Positions 51,918-63,487 of a stretch of DNA of 64,000 nt are shown piece after piece. The position numbers and the translations under genes are program-made. Origin of the DNA: Ichthyophthirius multifiliis (Eukaryota > Ciliophora > Oligohymenophorea > Hymenostomatida); NCBI RefSeq assembly GCF_000220395.1, contig NW_004086164.1, positions 1-64,000 of the forward strand, read 5' to 3'. Each line of letters begins with the position of its first letter. Position 1 is the stretch's first letter. The notes under the pieces were generated by a model. The model worked only from the letters and a program-made list of their open reading frames with translations. It did no database searches and was not told the DNA's origin.

Positions 51918-52624
51918 ATGGATTCTGCTACAATAATGCACTTAAAAGGACTTATTATGGGCGAAGAAGAAGACGATGAAAATTAATTAGTTAGAAACGC
52001 GAATCCTGGTTCAGTATTAAATCCATCACAAATAGATGGCAAATCAAACGAAAATAGATCTCAAGCAAAGCCATTTGCAAAAATAGATATAAAAAAAGGA
52101 AACGAAACATAAGATTTAAAATAAAAAGTAGTTTAAAAGGTACCACAATAACAATAATAATAATAAAAAGAAAACAAAAGCAGCGATATTTGGGGCGAAG
52201 ATGAGGTTAAAGAACTCCCTATTCTTAAAAATGATGATAGATAAATGCCTGATGTTGAAGTTTTATATAAATAAAGGGTAGGAACAGAAGATGTTTATTT
52301 AGGTGTGTGTGTTTTTTTTTTTTTATATATATTTTTTACTAAATTATATCTATTTATTTTTAAAATAAAAAAGGCATGTCTAATATGGATCCTTCTTCTA
52401 CTAAATGTTAGGATTTTTTGATTAAAGTACATCTTCCTGATACCAAATTCAAGGATATTTAATTAGACATTAATTCTACAGCAATGGTAGTTTAAAGTCC
52501 TAAATATTATTTACATCATGCTTTCCCTTATTAAGTTAGGGATAAAGATGGAAAAGCTTAATGGATTTCCGATAAATGTATTCTTTAAATTACTTTACCT
52601 ATTATTAGAGAAGAATTATTTTGA
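51918..52624 (+). CDS. DNAAF6: Dynein assembly factor DNAAF6 (PIH1D3)
   Basis: Two exons (51918-52302, 52374-52624; 71-bp intron beginning GTGTGTGTG) give 211 residues, the size of PIH1D3. Matches: NPGSVLNPSQIDGK, SDIWGEDEVKE, MPDVEVLYKQRVGTEDVYLG (family: PEYEIIFKQQVGTEDVFLG), LPDTKFKDIQLDIN and YYLHHAFPYQV, ending in ILQITLPIIREELF. DNAAF6 is a PIH/CS-domain co-chaperone with HSP70/HSP90 in cytoplasmic preassembly of axonemal outer and inner dynein arms. Ciliates need it for motile cilia. A Q7 run in the linker is encoded largely by TAA. No missing domains seen. Confidence 0.93.
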
Positions 52625-52739
52625 ATATTATATAATTTTATATTGTTTAAATTTTACAAATAAATAAATACACTTATTATTTATTTTTTCTTAAAAATTT
52701 CTTTTTTTTTTAAATAATTATATTTATTATTTGACTAAA

Positions 52740-52795
52740 AAAGGAAAAAAAGATAAAAAAGGTAAAAAAAGTAAAAAAGGTAAAAAGGTTATAAT
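52740..52795 (+). repeat. GGTAAAAAA minisatellite, Lys/Gly-rich if coding
   Basis: About six imperfect 9-bp units (GGAAAAAAA, GATAAAAAA, GGTAAAAAA, AGTAAAAAA, GGTAAAAAG) in 52741-52790. In one plus-strand frame it reads KKGKKDKKGKKSKKGKK. It lies 115 bp after the DNAAF6 stop and no exon was found to attach it to. Could be a lost or alternative C-terminal exon, or a plain minisatellite. Confidence 0.7.
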
Positions 52796-53140
52796 TTAAA
52801 TAAATAATGAGTCATTATGCTTTTATTTTTATTATTTTTGGGACATTTTTTGAGTATATTGATTGATAAATTTATTATATTATTTAAAAGAAAAAGAAAC
52901 TTATTTTTTGTTTTAAATAATTAATTCTTCTTTATTTTATTATTTATATTCTTTTACATGATTTTTATTGTATATTTAATTTAAATTGTAAATTTTTTTA
53001 CTAAAAAATTCTAATTTTTAATTTAGATAAAAAAAAAAGAAAAAAAATGGAAACCTTAAGAAAACTATTAATAAACAAAAATTAAATTAAAACAAAAAAT
53101 ATAAAAACAATTTTTTTTTAAAAAAATAAATAAATTATAT

Positions 53141-53689
53141 TCATTTATGATGTTAAATATAGCTAATAAAAGCACTCCAAAGAACAGTAATAGAACTAAC
53201 AACAATAGCCTACATATGAATAGGGACATATTTAAAATTAATAAATTATATTATCGGCCAAACTTTAAGATCTGCAATATAGCATGTATAAAAGTCTTTT
53301 TTTATTTTATCAATACCCTATTAATGTGTACCTCCTTCAACTGTAGTCATAAAATAAAGAAATGAGACATAAAAGGTTCCACTTTGTATTGTTTCATCAT
53401 AAAATATTCTCATACCAAGTTATTTTAATGATATTTTGTATACTGTAGGGACCAATTTCGGAAGCCATTTATTATACCAAAAACTACAAAAAGGACCATA
53501 TAACATTGTGCCGTATAAAGTCATTGATAACATTCTGTAATAATCATATTTAGTGGACATTTTTTAATTTATTTCTATATATTACATTAATGCATCACCA
53601 GTTAAAAATATTAAACCTGTTGTTATTGCTGTACTTATTAAAGGCTATTTTTAAGTATATAAACTATATTAAAGCATTGATTTTTGCAT
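53141..53689 (-). CDS. Mpv17/PMP22 family membrane protein
   Basis: Intronless, 182 residues, ATG 53689 to TGA 53143-53141. Family features in order: N-terminal YSLYTQKQPLISTAITTGLI, FLTGDALMQY (family: LGDxxxQ), MTLYGTMLYGPFCSFWYNKW (G..GP..H.WY), TVEGGTHQQGIDKIKKDFYT, and the signature DLKVWPIIQFINFKYVPIHM, then VVSSITVLWSAFISYIQH (family: WPxxQxxNFxxVPxxxR...W..YLS). Members are four-helix proteins of the mitochondrial inner membrane or peroxisome (Mpv17, Sym1, PMP22, PXMP2), probably channels. Which organelle this one uses cannot be read from sequence. Confidence 0.93.
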
Positions 53690-54048
53690 TAATTTTTACA
53701 TTTTTTTATTTATTTATTATAATTATTTTTTTAGTTTTATTATTAATAAAATTAACTTTTATGACTATAATAATAATATTTAGCTTTTTTATTATTTAAT
53801 TTTTCATTATTTAAAATGAGCATTATTTTTTTTAATAAAGATATTAAAGTTTTAAAATTTAATTTTAAATTTATAGACAATAATAGGAAAATAGTAAATA
53901 ATAATAATTAATATTTAAAAAATAAAAAAGAAATTAAAGTTTATTTTTAGAATATATAATAAATATATAAAAAATCATTATATATATTTTATAAAAAAAT
54001 ATAAAATTAATTTTCAAAAAATAATATTAAATTTAATAAAATTAAATT

Positions 54049-54081
<33 letters not shown>

Positions 54082-54197
54082 TTTTCATAATTATTTATAT
54101 ATATATTAGCTTTATAATCTAATTAAAAATTAAAAATATTGAAAATTATATTATGAATAATAAATCAATATACAATATAATTATAAATTTTTCTATT
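53690..54197. other. Intergenic with TA runs
   Basis: About 500 bp, AT-rich, with a TA microsatellite at about 54050-54080 interrupted by one C. Nothing coding recognised. Confidence 0.6.
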
Positions 54198-54900
54198 TCA
54201 TATAGCCATATATAAATAAATTATATTTATTATCTTTTTTAATATAAATCCAAAAGCTGTTATATCATCTATAAATCCAATAGGCCCCAATAATATTTCG
54301 GGTATAAGATCTAAAGGTGATACTATATATAATAATGAAATTAATATTTATTTATTTAAAACAAATTTTTTAAAGAAAAAAGTAATTCCATGTTAAGATA
54401 TAATCATTTATTTAATACCTTTTAAAAGAAAAGGCATATTTTAAATAATTTATTTCGCCTTATAAAATAAAATAATATAATTAAAAATATTTAAATTTTA
54501 CCGATTTTGGCTCTTCTATATATTTATTATTATATTCATTTATTTTTAATAAAAAAGCTATTTCATTATCTGGAATTTCAAGTTAATTTTCTAAACTAAA
54601 ATATTTATGGAAAACTCTTATTTATTATCACATTTTAAACATGAAATTTTATTTTTTTAATCCCAATTCAATATCAGAGGTTTTACTTTTTTTTTTTTTT
54701 TTTGATAAAATAATACTTCTTTTTTATAATTATTTACCACAATTAATGCAATAATAATGATTACATTCTGTTAGGGTAGGTTAAATAGGATCTTTTTAAC
54801 AGTCTTAACATATTTTTTTAGTAAAATAACAACCACTAATAATACTATATGCAATGAAAACAACTAATATTATTAAAAATATAAATAAAAATAAAAACAT
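54198..54900 (-). CDS. RNF170: RNF170-like RING finger membrane protein, frame irregular
   Basis: ATG 54900 starts with a membrane helix (MFLFLFIFLIILVVFIAYSI). A C3HC4 RING follows: ICQDC, TECNHYYCINC, then ISCLKC. After a break the text resumes as LEIPDNEIAFLLKINEYNNK then YIEEPKS, matching the RNF170 block DINDYNRRFSGQPRS, then IIQNMPFLLK, and the DUF1232 motif IVSPLDLIPEILLGPIGFID (human: [20 protein letters not shown]). Stop TGA 54200-54198. RNF170 is an ER E3 ligase acting on IP3 receptors in animals. Two introns (54686-54737, 54460-54501) are clear, but two single-base shifts, near 54560-54625 and at the A5 run near 54420, are needed; they compensate each other. Confidence 0.85.
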
Positions 54901-55136
54901 GGCATATAGTATTAATAAAAAATACAACATTATTTTTTTAAAATAAATAATTCTAAATATAAAAAAATATTATTTCCTTTAATCAAAGTATTTTTATTTA
55001 TTTTATATAAATAATAAAAAAATAGAAATATAAAAAAAAAACATTTTTTAAGCATTTATTATTATTATTTAAATTAATATTTAATTAAATTTATTTTTAA
55101 TATCTTTTTATTTATACTATTATAAAAAAAAAATTA

Positions 55137-56015
55137 ATGCAAAAAAAGTTATTAATAGTCGGAGGAAGTGGAAATTTAGGTTTTAAATTAAAAAATAAAA
55201 TAAAAAAATAAATATAATAAAGGTCGTTCCGTAATTAAAAATTTTAAAAATGGTTGGTAAACTGCAAATATAGACTTATAAGAAAATAAAGATTCGAATT
55301 TAAACATAATATTTAATCCTTAAAAAACCCACAAACAATAAATCCCAGAAATAAAAAAATAATTAAAAGATTTTTCATCTTAAAATTATGATGCAATTAT
55401 ATGCACAGCAGGAGGATGGACAGCAGGATCAATAAAAGACAATAATATATTCGAAGTATATGAAAAAATGCATTAATATAATGTAATGACATCACTATTA
55501 GGTAATAATATATTAAAAAATGAAAATAATAGTAATAAAAGCTGCTCATTTATCTAGTCATTTTTTGAATTAAAATGGACTTTTAATATTAACAGGAGCA
55601 GGAGGAGTTATTAATAATCCTTCACATAATATGATAGCTTATTCTCTATCAAAAATTGCTGTTCATACATTAGCTTAAAATATGGTTTTTTATAGTTTTT
55701 TAAATACAAATGTAAATTATATATAATAAAGGCAAATTCTAAAAATATGGCAGAAAATTCTAGAATTATAACGATTTTACCGTATTATTATTGTTAAATT
55801 AAAAAAATGTATTTTTAAAAAAAAATAAAAGAAAAGAAATCGATACGCCATAAAATAGAGAAGATATGCCAAAAGAAGATTTCACAACATGGGCATAAAC
55901 GGATTAAATAGCAGGATTATTAAGAATGTGGGCAGATGGATATAATTTGCCAAAAAATGGTTCTTTTGCTTTACTAAATGTAAGTAATAATTCTATTGTT
56001 CCTGAATATATATGA
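55137..56015 (+). CDS. QDPR: Dihydropteridine reductase (quinonoid), SDR family
   Basis: Five exons (55137-55179, 55223-55501, 55542-55684, 55732-55781, 55832-56015; introns 43, 40, 47, 50 bp) give 232 residues, close to human QDPR (244). NAD-binding loop LLIVGGSGNLGRSVIKNF; acidic NID after strand 2; DAIICTAGGWTAGSIKDNN (NAGGWAGG motif); LLILTGAGGVINN; catalytic Tyr-Lys in AYSLSKIAVHTLAQNM; ILPKEIDTPQNREDMP (LPxxLDTPMNR). It regenerates tetrahydrobiopterin from quinonoid dihydrobiopterin using NADH, supporting aromatic amino-acid hydroxylation. The cytosolic enzyme normally works as a dimer. All key residues are present. Confidence 0.95.
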
Positions 56016-56049
56016 ATAAAGTATTTATAAATATTATAAATAATATAAT

Positions 56050-56110
56050 AATATATATATATATATATATAAATATATATATATAATATTTATATATATA
56101 TATATATATT
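56050..56110. repeat. TA microsatellite between convergent genes
   Basis: TA runs interrupted by short A/T steps fill most of the 104 bp between the QDPR stop and the stop of the next gene. Confidence 0.8.
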
Positions 56111-56119
56111 TTATTGTTT

Positions 56120-58420
56120 TCAATTTAATTTCTATTATTCTTTATATTTTTTATAATAACGTTATATAGTTTCGGCAGCATTTTTATATTCTTCCATTAT
56201 TATTTTAAATTTATATAAATTATTATTATTTTCTTAAGAAACATCTCTTTTTTAAATTTGTTCATTTTTTTATATAAATTTTTTAATTTAATAATTATCA
56301 TAAGCTTAAAATGGATCTCCATTATGAAAATCATAATTATTTTATTCTGCACTATTTATTTCTGAAATTATTGATGATTATAATGAAGAATTTTAAAGAC
56401 TTTTTTTTTGATTTTAATTTTGATTTTGAATTTGATTTTTATTTTAATTAATTATTCTTTAATAAATGCTTTATTATTATTATTTTTAAATGTTTTTTTA
56501 ATCTTAAATACTAAGCTTTATTTATTAATTTTGTTTTAAAATACTTTTTATTCTTTATTTTATCTAATTATTTATTTTGTAATTTTAAGTCTTTGTTTGT
56601 TTTTGTATTTCTTATATTTTTTAATTATTTTAATATTGATTTTATTATACAATTTCTTTATTTATTTTTTTCTAAGTTATTTAAACTATATTATTTTCAA
56701 ATTTAACTTTAGTTTTTTCTTTTGATTAGTTTAATTAATTATTATATAATTATTTTATTTTTATGGTCATACTATTATTCTTAATATTATTTTATTATTA
56801 TGTTTCTTAAATTAAATTAAATTTATTATTTTATTCTAATTCTTTAATGTTATTATATAGTTTTTTTTAATTAATATATTCTTGATTTTATATTGTTGCC
56901 TAATCTTAATTATATTATTATTCTTTCTAAATTAATTATTTGTAATTAATCTATTCTTTATCTTAATTATATTATTTATTTTAAATATTTTCTATTTCTT
57001 AATTAAGTATTTATATTTATTTAATATTTTAATATTATTAATTATTAAAATCAAAATTTAAATATAATTCTTTATTATTTAAACATAGATTTTATATTGA
57101 ATGGCAAACCTAATTTTAATAATATTATTTAGTTTAGCTATGATTTTAATTGTAATATTTTTTATTATTTAAACTAAATTATTTATTGGAATTTCTATTC
57201 TAAATTAAACTAAGCCCTTTGTTATTTAAATTTAATTTTTAATGAACAATCTATTCTATATTCAAGTTTAATTATTTATTTAAATTAGTATTTATATTTT
57301 ATTATAATATATTTTTCCTTTATCTCTTTTGATTATTAATTTGTTAAATATTTTAAAGTATATTATTAATTTATATTTAATTCTAATTATTATTTAAATA
57401 TATATTATTATATTAATCACTATTATTATTTTAATTTGATGAATTTTACATAGATATTTATTTTCTACTAAATTAAATAGTATTTTTTTCTGTTAAACAA
57501 TTATTATTTTTGACCAAATTTTGAAAATTAAGTTGTTTTTATGAAAATTCCCTACAAGAATTCTAAAAAAAACTATTTTTTTTAATATTCTAAGGGCTTT
57601 TAAATCCAGGATGTTTATATTATTTTATTTTTTTTAAATTCAAAGTAAATATGCTTTTATTAATTTAAAACCTTGAACTACTCAAATTCTAACAAAAAAT
57701 ATTATCTTCTTTTTATTCTGATAGTAATGTTTTTTAGAAATTCTTTATATTCTAATCTAAATAAATTTAACTTATTCTTTCTGCTTTCTAAATATAAGCA
57801 TCTGCCTATGTAAAATCGCCTTATTTTTGTAATAAAAAAGCAACGTTTTTATAGCAAAGAATTAGTAAATTTATATCAAAAACATTTTTTTTTTATATAT
57901 CTTTTTTCATCACTTTTCTTTGTATTTCTAAAAGTGCCTTTTATGCAAGATCACAAGCCTTTGAAAAATGGCTTTTAAAAATTTCCAAAAAAGACAAATT
58001 ATAATAAGTTAACCCTAAATAAGTTCTTATATTATTTTCTGTAAGTAATTTTAAACTAAGATTAAATGCTTTTTCAGCTTTTTTGTATTTTTTTTAATTA
58101 ATATTATATATTCCACTAGAATTTAAAGTTAAAGACATTAGTTATGGATATTCAGGTTTTCTTTAAAGGAAAAATTTTATTTATTTTAAGATTTTTTGAG
58201 ATTATAAAATTTTGTTTTTATTTAAGAAATCTAATGCTTGATAATTTAGGTATTTTATTAATTATTTAAACTACTTTTAATTTATATTATCGATTATTTG
58301 TTCAAATTTATAAAGGGAATTTTCTACAAAACCCATTTCGAACTCTTTTTAGATTATTTCGATGTTTTTATCTATATTTTTTTAATTTAAATATACAAAA
58401 AAATCATTCATTAATTTCAT
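56120..58420 (-). CDS. TPR-like protein with Q/N-rich region and C-terminal IQ motif
   Basis: ATG 58420 (MKLMNDFFVYLNQKNIDKNI). The first ~250 residues are helical with tetratricopeptide-like pairs: YKKAEKAFNLSLKLLTENNI, YLGLTYYNLSFLEIFKSHFS followed by KACDLAQKALLEIQ, and LILCYKNVAFLLQKQGDFTQ followed by ADAYIQKAERIS. The next ~400 residues are extremely rich in Q and N, the Q mostly TAA. It ends with AAETIQRYYKKYKEQQKLN, an IQ-type calmodulin-binding motif, then TGA 56122-56120. Frame connection within the low-complexity part, near an A8 run at about 56861-56868, is not fully resolved. Possibly a scaffold; no named family. Confidence 0.7.
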
Positions 58421-58630
58421 CTCTCTTTTATTGATATATTTTTTTTTTAATTTTAAAATATAAAAATATATGATATATATTTATTTATAAAAAAATAACA
58501 ATTAAAAAATATATTTTTAATAAAATAAAATTAAAATTAATTTATTTTACTTTTTTTTTTTAAAAAAAAAAAAAAATAACAAAAAAACAAAAAAAAACAA
58601 AAAATTTTTTTTAAAAAAAAAACAAAAAAA
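58421..58630. promoter_or_regulatory. Divergent upstream region with T/A tracts
   Basis: Carries T11 directly followed by A15 (58551-58576), an A-rich segment with isolated C, and a second T8/A10 pair (58605-58622) ending just before the dynein light chain ATG. Similar T-then-A tracts precede several other genes here. A promoter or nucleosome-excluding role is inferred. Confidence 0.4.
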
Positions 58631-59020
58631 ATGGCAACTAATAATTAATAAAATTAAGAAAATAAAGAAATCCCAGCAGTATATAGAACTTTTATGGGCG
58701 CAAAAGTTTTATGGCCACCAGAATGTCCAGATGATGTTCTTGAAGGTGCAATTAAAGAAACATAAAATACAATTGGAAGAACAGAAAATCTCAGTAAAGA
58801 AGGATAAAAGGTTTATATTATTTCAATTTAAACAAAAATATATTTTTTATATAAAATAAAGATTGCTGAACATTTAAAAAAATATATGGATGATAATTTT
58901 GAACCTTATTGGCATGTTTTTTTTGGAAAAAACTTTGGTTCTTATACTGTCCATAATAAAAACCGTTTCATTTATTTTTATTTTAAAGACATGGCTTTTT
59001 TAATGTACTAATCACAATGA
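58631..59020 (+). CDS. Dynein light chain, LC8 (DYNLL) type
   Basis: Two exons (58631-58810, 58862-59020; 51-bp intron) give 112 residues. After a Q/N-rich N-terminus of about 30 residues comes the LC8 fold: ECPDDVLEGAIKETQNTIGR, EGQKIAEHLKKYMDDNFEPY, WHVFFGKNFGSYTVHNKNRF, IYFYFKDMAFLMYQSQ. Human LC8 has WHCIVGRNFGSYVTHET and HFIYFYLGQVAILLFK, so the match is clear. LC8 proteins are dimeric hubs in axonemal and cytoplasmic dynein and other complexes. The longer N-terminus and substitutions suggest one of the divergent axonemal LC8-like chains found in ciliates. Confidence 0.95.
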
Positions 59021-59230
59021 AACAGAAATTATAAATTATTTTTTTATTATAATTTTTATATAGTATTTTTTTATATTTTTGATTCTATTTTTTTTTTTTA
59101 AATTTAATAATATTTTTTTTTATTATTTTTTTTTTTCTCATTTATCTTTCCATTTTTATATTAAAAAAAAATTAAAATATATATATATACATAATATTTA
59201 ATAAATTATTAATTTAAAAAACCCTTTAAC

Positions 59231-59264
<34 letters not shown>

Positions 59265-59265
<1 letters not shown>

Positions 59266-61259
59266 TGTAGTAAACCCATATAAAAGAAACAGAAATAAAC
59301 AATGAAAAAACATCCGAATTACTAAAACAAAAAAAATACATTGAGTACATCTAATGGCTTCAAAAAAACAACGCAATATTTCCCCAAATACAATATCCTA
59401 CAGCTTTTGGTCTAAATAATACAATTGGCTTAGTTTCAAAAATCGATATTCCCCCTAATAAAGCTATAATAGCAATTCCCCAAAAAATAATTATTTCTCC
59501 TTTCAAAATAGACGAAAATCCCCCTTTGAAATCCATAATAGATGAGAATAAGTCTATATTTGATAATAGTGAGACTAGAAAACTTATTTTATATCTAATG
59601 TTCGAAAAAAACAAAGGCAATAAGTCTTTTTTTTTCCCTTATTTTGAAGTCCTCCCTACGTCAGATTTTTCACCTTTAGAATGGTCTGAAAAGGAGATAA
59701 ATTCATATTTAAAAGATCCATATACAATAAAAGAATTAATATAATAAAAACAAGAAATCGATCAATTATGGACTTAAAATTTTTAAAAAATAGCCCTTAA
59801 ATATAAAAATGTACTCGGTTTAGCTTGCTAAGAAAAAAAACTTTTTATTTGGGCATATTAAGTTGTACATACACGTACTTTCGAAAAAAAATTTCCTAGT
59901 TTATTTTTGCTGCCATTAATAGATGGGATAAATCATTCCTTTGATAATTCTTGCGAATTTCTTTTAACTAATTTAGGCTGTGAAAATCAAAAAAACAAGA
60001 AACAAAAATACGAAAATTTGTTACATAAAAAAATCGACTTTGGAATCTTTGGATTTAAATATGAATAAGAAGAACTCTAAAAAATACAAAATCCACCAAA
60101 TATTCGAAAAGCTTATATTTTTATTAACAAATAACAAGAAAAATTTGTTGAAGATAATAAGGAAATTCTGAAAAAAGAAATAAGGTAAATTAATACTTAA
60201 AAGCTTTAAAATAATAACAAATATTTATGGGATTTACCCTATTTTTCATCTTCTTGTACTGAAGATAATGACACAGATGATTCTTTCGATGATTTTTAAG
60301 ATAAAGAAAATGATATAAATAGTAAGACAATAGAAAGAAATTATAATTAAAGTGATTTTTTTGATTAAATAAAAGAATTTGAAAATTAAGAAATTTTTAA
60401 AAAATTTTCTTTTTAAATAAATTGCCATAATGAAAAAAATATGAAATAAAAATAAGAAAAAAATGAACTTTTTTTATAAAAATAATGGTATGATATAAAA
60501 GACGAAGAAAACTATATAGTATTATTTTCACTCCGAAAAATTTAAAAAAATGAATAAATTTTTATTTCATATGGAAAAAGATCAAATAAATACTAATTAA
60601 TTAATTATGGATTCACTTTGTTTGATAATCCTTTTGATAGCTTTATTTTTAGATTAAATAAAGAAAATTTAAAATAAAACTTTGAACCAGAAAAAGCTAT
60701 TTTCCTTGATTTTATTTCAGACAAAGAATTCGAAAATAATTAAACAGATAAAGGAATTCCTATAGAAAATTTAACAACAGAATTTAGGTTAAAAAACGAT
60801 TAAATTTGTTTCGATTTATTGGCCTTTTTTAGACTATTTTTATCATAAAATGAAACTTAAAACATACTTATTACCGTTCCTTCTTCTTTAGAAGTTGAAA
60901 TTAAGATTTTCGATCTCATATATTAAATATTATGGGCATTAAAAAAGAAAGTTTTTACATAAAGTATAGAAGATGATGAAAAAGAAATCAACTTTAAAAT
61001 AACAGCATAGAAAAAAAGATGGGCATTAATCTAAGTAAGAGAATATAAGAAAATAATATAAAGCAATATTGATATGGTTAAGCTTATATAGAAAATTCTA
61101 AAAAGATTTTAACAAAAATAAGGTTTTATTTAAGAAGCAGTTTGTGAGTTTTATAATGATTTGGAAAAAAATACTGAAGAATATAGTATAAATAGATAAA
61201 AAATTCGTAAATATCTTAGGCTTTTATTTTTTGGAATTTTTAAATAAAAAAATTTTTGA
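59265..61259 (+). CDS. SET-domain lysine methyltransferase, LSMT/SETD3-6 type
   Basis: Intronless, 664 residues, ATG 59265 immediately after a T20-A13 tract; stop TGA 61257-61259. N-terminal YIQWLQKNNAIFPQIQYPTA and GLNNTIGLVSKIDIPPNKAI then IAIPQKIIIS match the start of split-SET (LSMT) domains (G.GL.A..DI..G..L..VP). LPLIDGINHSFDNSCEF (Asn223-His) is the NHS motif, and ISYGKRSNKYQLINYGF (Tyr436) the SYG..SN..LL..YGF motif. These two usually lie some tens of residues apart; here about 210 residues separate them, including an acidic run near TEDNDTDDSFDDF. A substrate-binding-like helical domain follows. Members methylate ribosomal, chromatin or actin targets; substrate unknown. Confidence 0.9.
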
Positions 61260-61339
61260 AAAAAAAAAAAAATATATATTTTTTTTAAAAATAAAATTTA
61301 CAAATATATATTTTTTATTTTTTTTATTAAATAAAATTT

Positions 61340-62091
61340 TCATAATTCATCAACTAATGTTTCATCATTTAAAGAAGTATCTTATTGTGTTTATAATTAT
61401 TTCTCAGATTTTCCAATATTTATAGATTCTTTTAATAAATTTTTTATATCTCTTCTAAATTAAAATCCACATTACATATCTTTTATAACACTTTCTATTT
61501 TTTTTACTGTTCCTATATGCCCAATTTCTTTTATTACTCCACTAATATTTTTTAAATAATATATTATATTATATTATATTATATTATATTATATTATATT
61601 ATTTATTTATATTAAAAAAAAACAAAAAAATTACAAACTTGCTGATACAGGAGCACGATTATGAAAAGGCTCTTCCAAATCAGTTACAATAAGCTTATCA
61701 ACCCTTTTAATGATTTTTACAGATTCGTCTAGTAAAGAAATTAGAGCATCACAATTTAAAGTAGCATTAAAGAGTTCTTTTTTATCTAAAACTCTAATTT
61801 TATTATTATTACATTCTTTAAATATTTATCTTATTATTTATTTCAGTTTTATTTTCGCATCACTTGTAAATAAATTTTATTTTAATACATTATATAGTTA
61901 TTATTAAGTTATATTTCCATCTACGTCAGTATCACATAATTCCATAAAAACTTTTTTGTTATATTTATATTTTTATAAATATATATAAATACTTTTAAGT
62001 TTATCTTCTATTGTATTTTCTTTAAACATTTCTAAGCCTATAATAAGTTCTTTATAATCGACTAATTATGAATTATTTTCATCAAAAATAC

Positions 62092-62132
<41 letters not shown>

Positions 62133-63053
62133 GCATATATATATTTATTTATATATAGTTATATAATACTTTTTATATATTTATAATTAATTATATATTT
62201 ATAAAATAATACTAAAATAATTTATCTCCTAAATTTTATTCAGCACCAAGTCCTACTTAACTTAATAATTCTCCAAACTCTTATCTATTCATACCATTTT
62301 TCTTTTTTTTTATTTTTTTTTTTCTCAAAAGATAAATATATTATTTTTAAAATAATTTAACTTTAATTTTAGCAAATTTAAGTATTTATTAATAATTTTA
62401 AAAGATTTGCTTAATGACATCTTATTTATTTTTTAAGAGCCATTATATAGTTTTCCATTTCATTTTAAATTTAGACTTTGCGCATATCTTTTTTTTGAAA
62501 TTTTCAATTTTAAATCCTTAATCTTTTTTATTTAAATTTAATATTACAGAAACTGAGCCTTTCGGAACAGGTAAAGCAGTATTATTAATTTTACTTTTAT
62601 CTGAATATTTTAATTTATTTTATACTTTTTAATTATGAATAAATTCATAAACTTTTCCTTTTCTATTGTGTTTTAATGCTTGACTATTTTTATATTAATA
62701 TCCTTTATTTACAAATATATATTTTTAAATTTATTTATTTATTTATTAAAAAAACTTCTTAATTAATCATCTACAGATGATTTTATTATATTATCAAAAT
62801 CATTTTCTTTATTTTTTCTCGTAATTAATCTTTCTGTATTAAAATAATCGTTATTATATCTTAGTTATTAAGATTAATAACTTTTTTAGAATTTTATTTA
62901 ATTTAAGGAATTTTTTAACATTTTAAATTGTTTTTGTTATATTATCATACTTCCTTTATTTGTTGGTAAATTTTTGAAACTTGATTTTGATTTTATTAAG
63001 CTTTTATCGGCATTAAATTATAAATTTTATTTATTAAGAAATGTTCTATTCAT
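61340..63053 (-). CDS. EF-hand protein, calcineurin-B/recoverin-like domain
   Basis: ATG 63053 (MNRTFLNKQNLQFNADKSLI), stop TGA 61342-61340. A long N/Q/K-rich N-terminus, then helical EF-hand pairs: KKNGMNRQEFGELLSQVGLG (degenerate), SIFDENNSQLVDYKELIIGL, and FMELCDTDVDGNITQQ with the canonical DTDVDGNIT loop; a further ECNNNKIRVLDKKELF follows. The arrangement of DYKELIIGL followed by FMELCDTDVDGNIT recalls calcineurin-B-like or NCS proteins. It ends RAPVSASFGVIKEIGHIGTV...LNDETLVDEL. Several introns, one containing a pentanucleotide repeat and one a TA microsatellite. It converges on the SET gene with 80 bp between stops. Exact exon joins near 61.8-62.3 kb and 62.7 kb are uncertain. Confidence 0.78.
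61559..61602. repeat. (ATATT)n pentanucleotide repeat in intron
   Basis: About nine perfect units of ATATT inside the last intron of the EF-hand gene, between the exons ending APVSAS and beginning GVIKEI. Confidence 0.92.
62094..62127. repeat. TA microsatellite in intron
   Basis: About 34 bp of alternating TA in a probable intron of the EF-hand gene, just upstream (minus strand) of the exon starting IFDENN. Confidence 0.85.
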
Positions 63054-63487
63054 TTAATTTTTAATTTAAATAATAAAATTAAATATATTTAATATAATTA
63101 AACAAATATATTATTTAATGTTTTTTTTTTTTTATTTTAATAATATTTAACAAATTATTTATTAATAATAAAAATCAATATCTTAGATTTAGTATTATTA
63201 TATACTATTTATAATGAGTTTTAACTTAAATTACAATCTTTGAATTAAAAAAAATATGGTTTTGGATAAAATAAATAAAATATAAAACTTAAGATATATT
63301 ATTAATTTATATTAAAAAAAATAAAAACTTTAATTAAAATTATTAAATAAAAGGATATAATAAATATATAAAAATTATTAATATAAGTAAAAATATTATT
63401 AAAAAATTTATAATATAAACTTTAGAATATATGATATTAATATTATTTATTATTTAAAAAAAATATTGAGAAAAAAAAAATATTAGA
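63054..63487. other. Upstream region of minus-strand EF-hand gene
   Basis: A- and T-rich, no gene recognised; presumably includes the promoter of the EF-hand gene. Confidence 0.5.

Noticed and set aside
53590-53799. Plus-strand hydrophobic ORF
   Set aside because: Antisense to the Mpv17/PMP22 gene's N-terminus and its upstream region.
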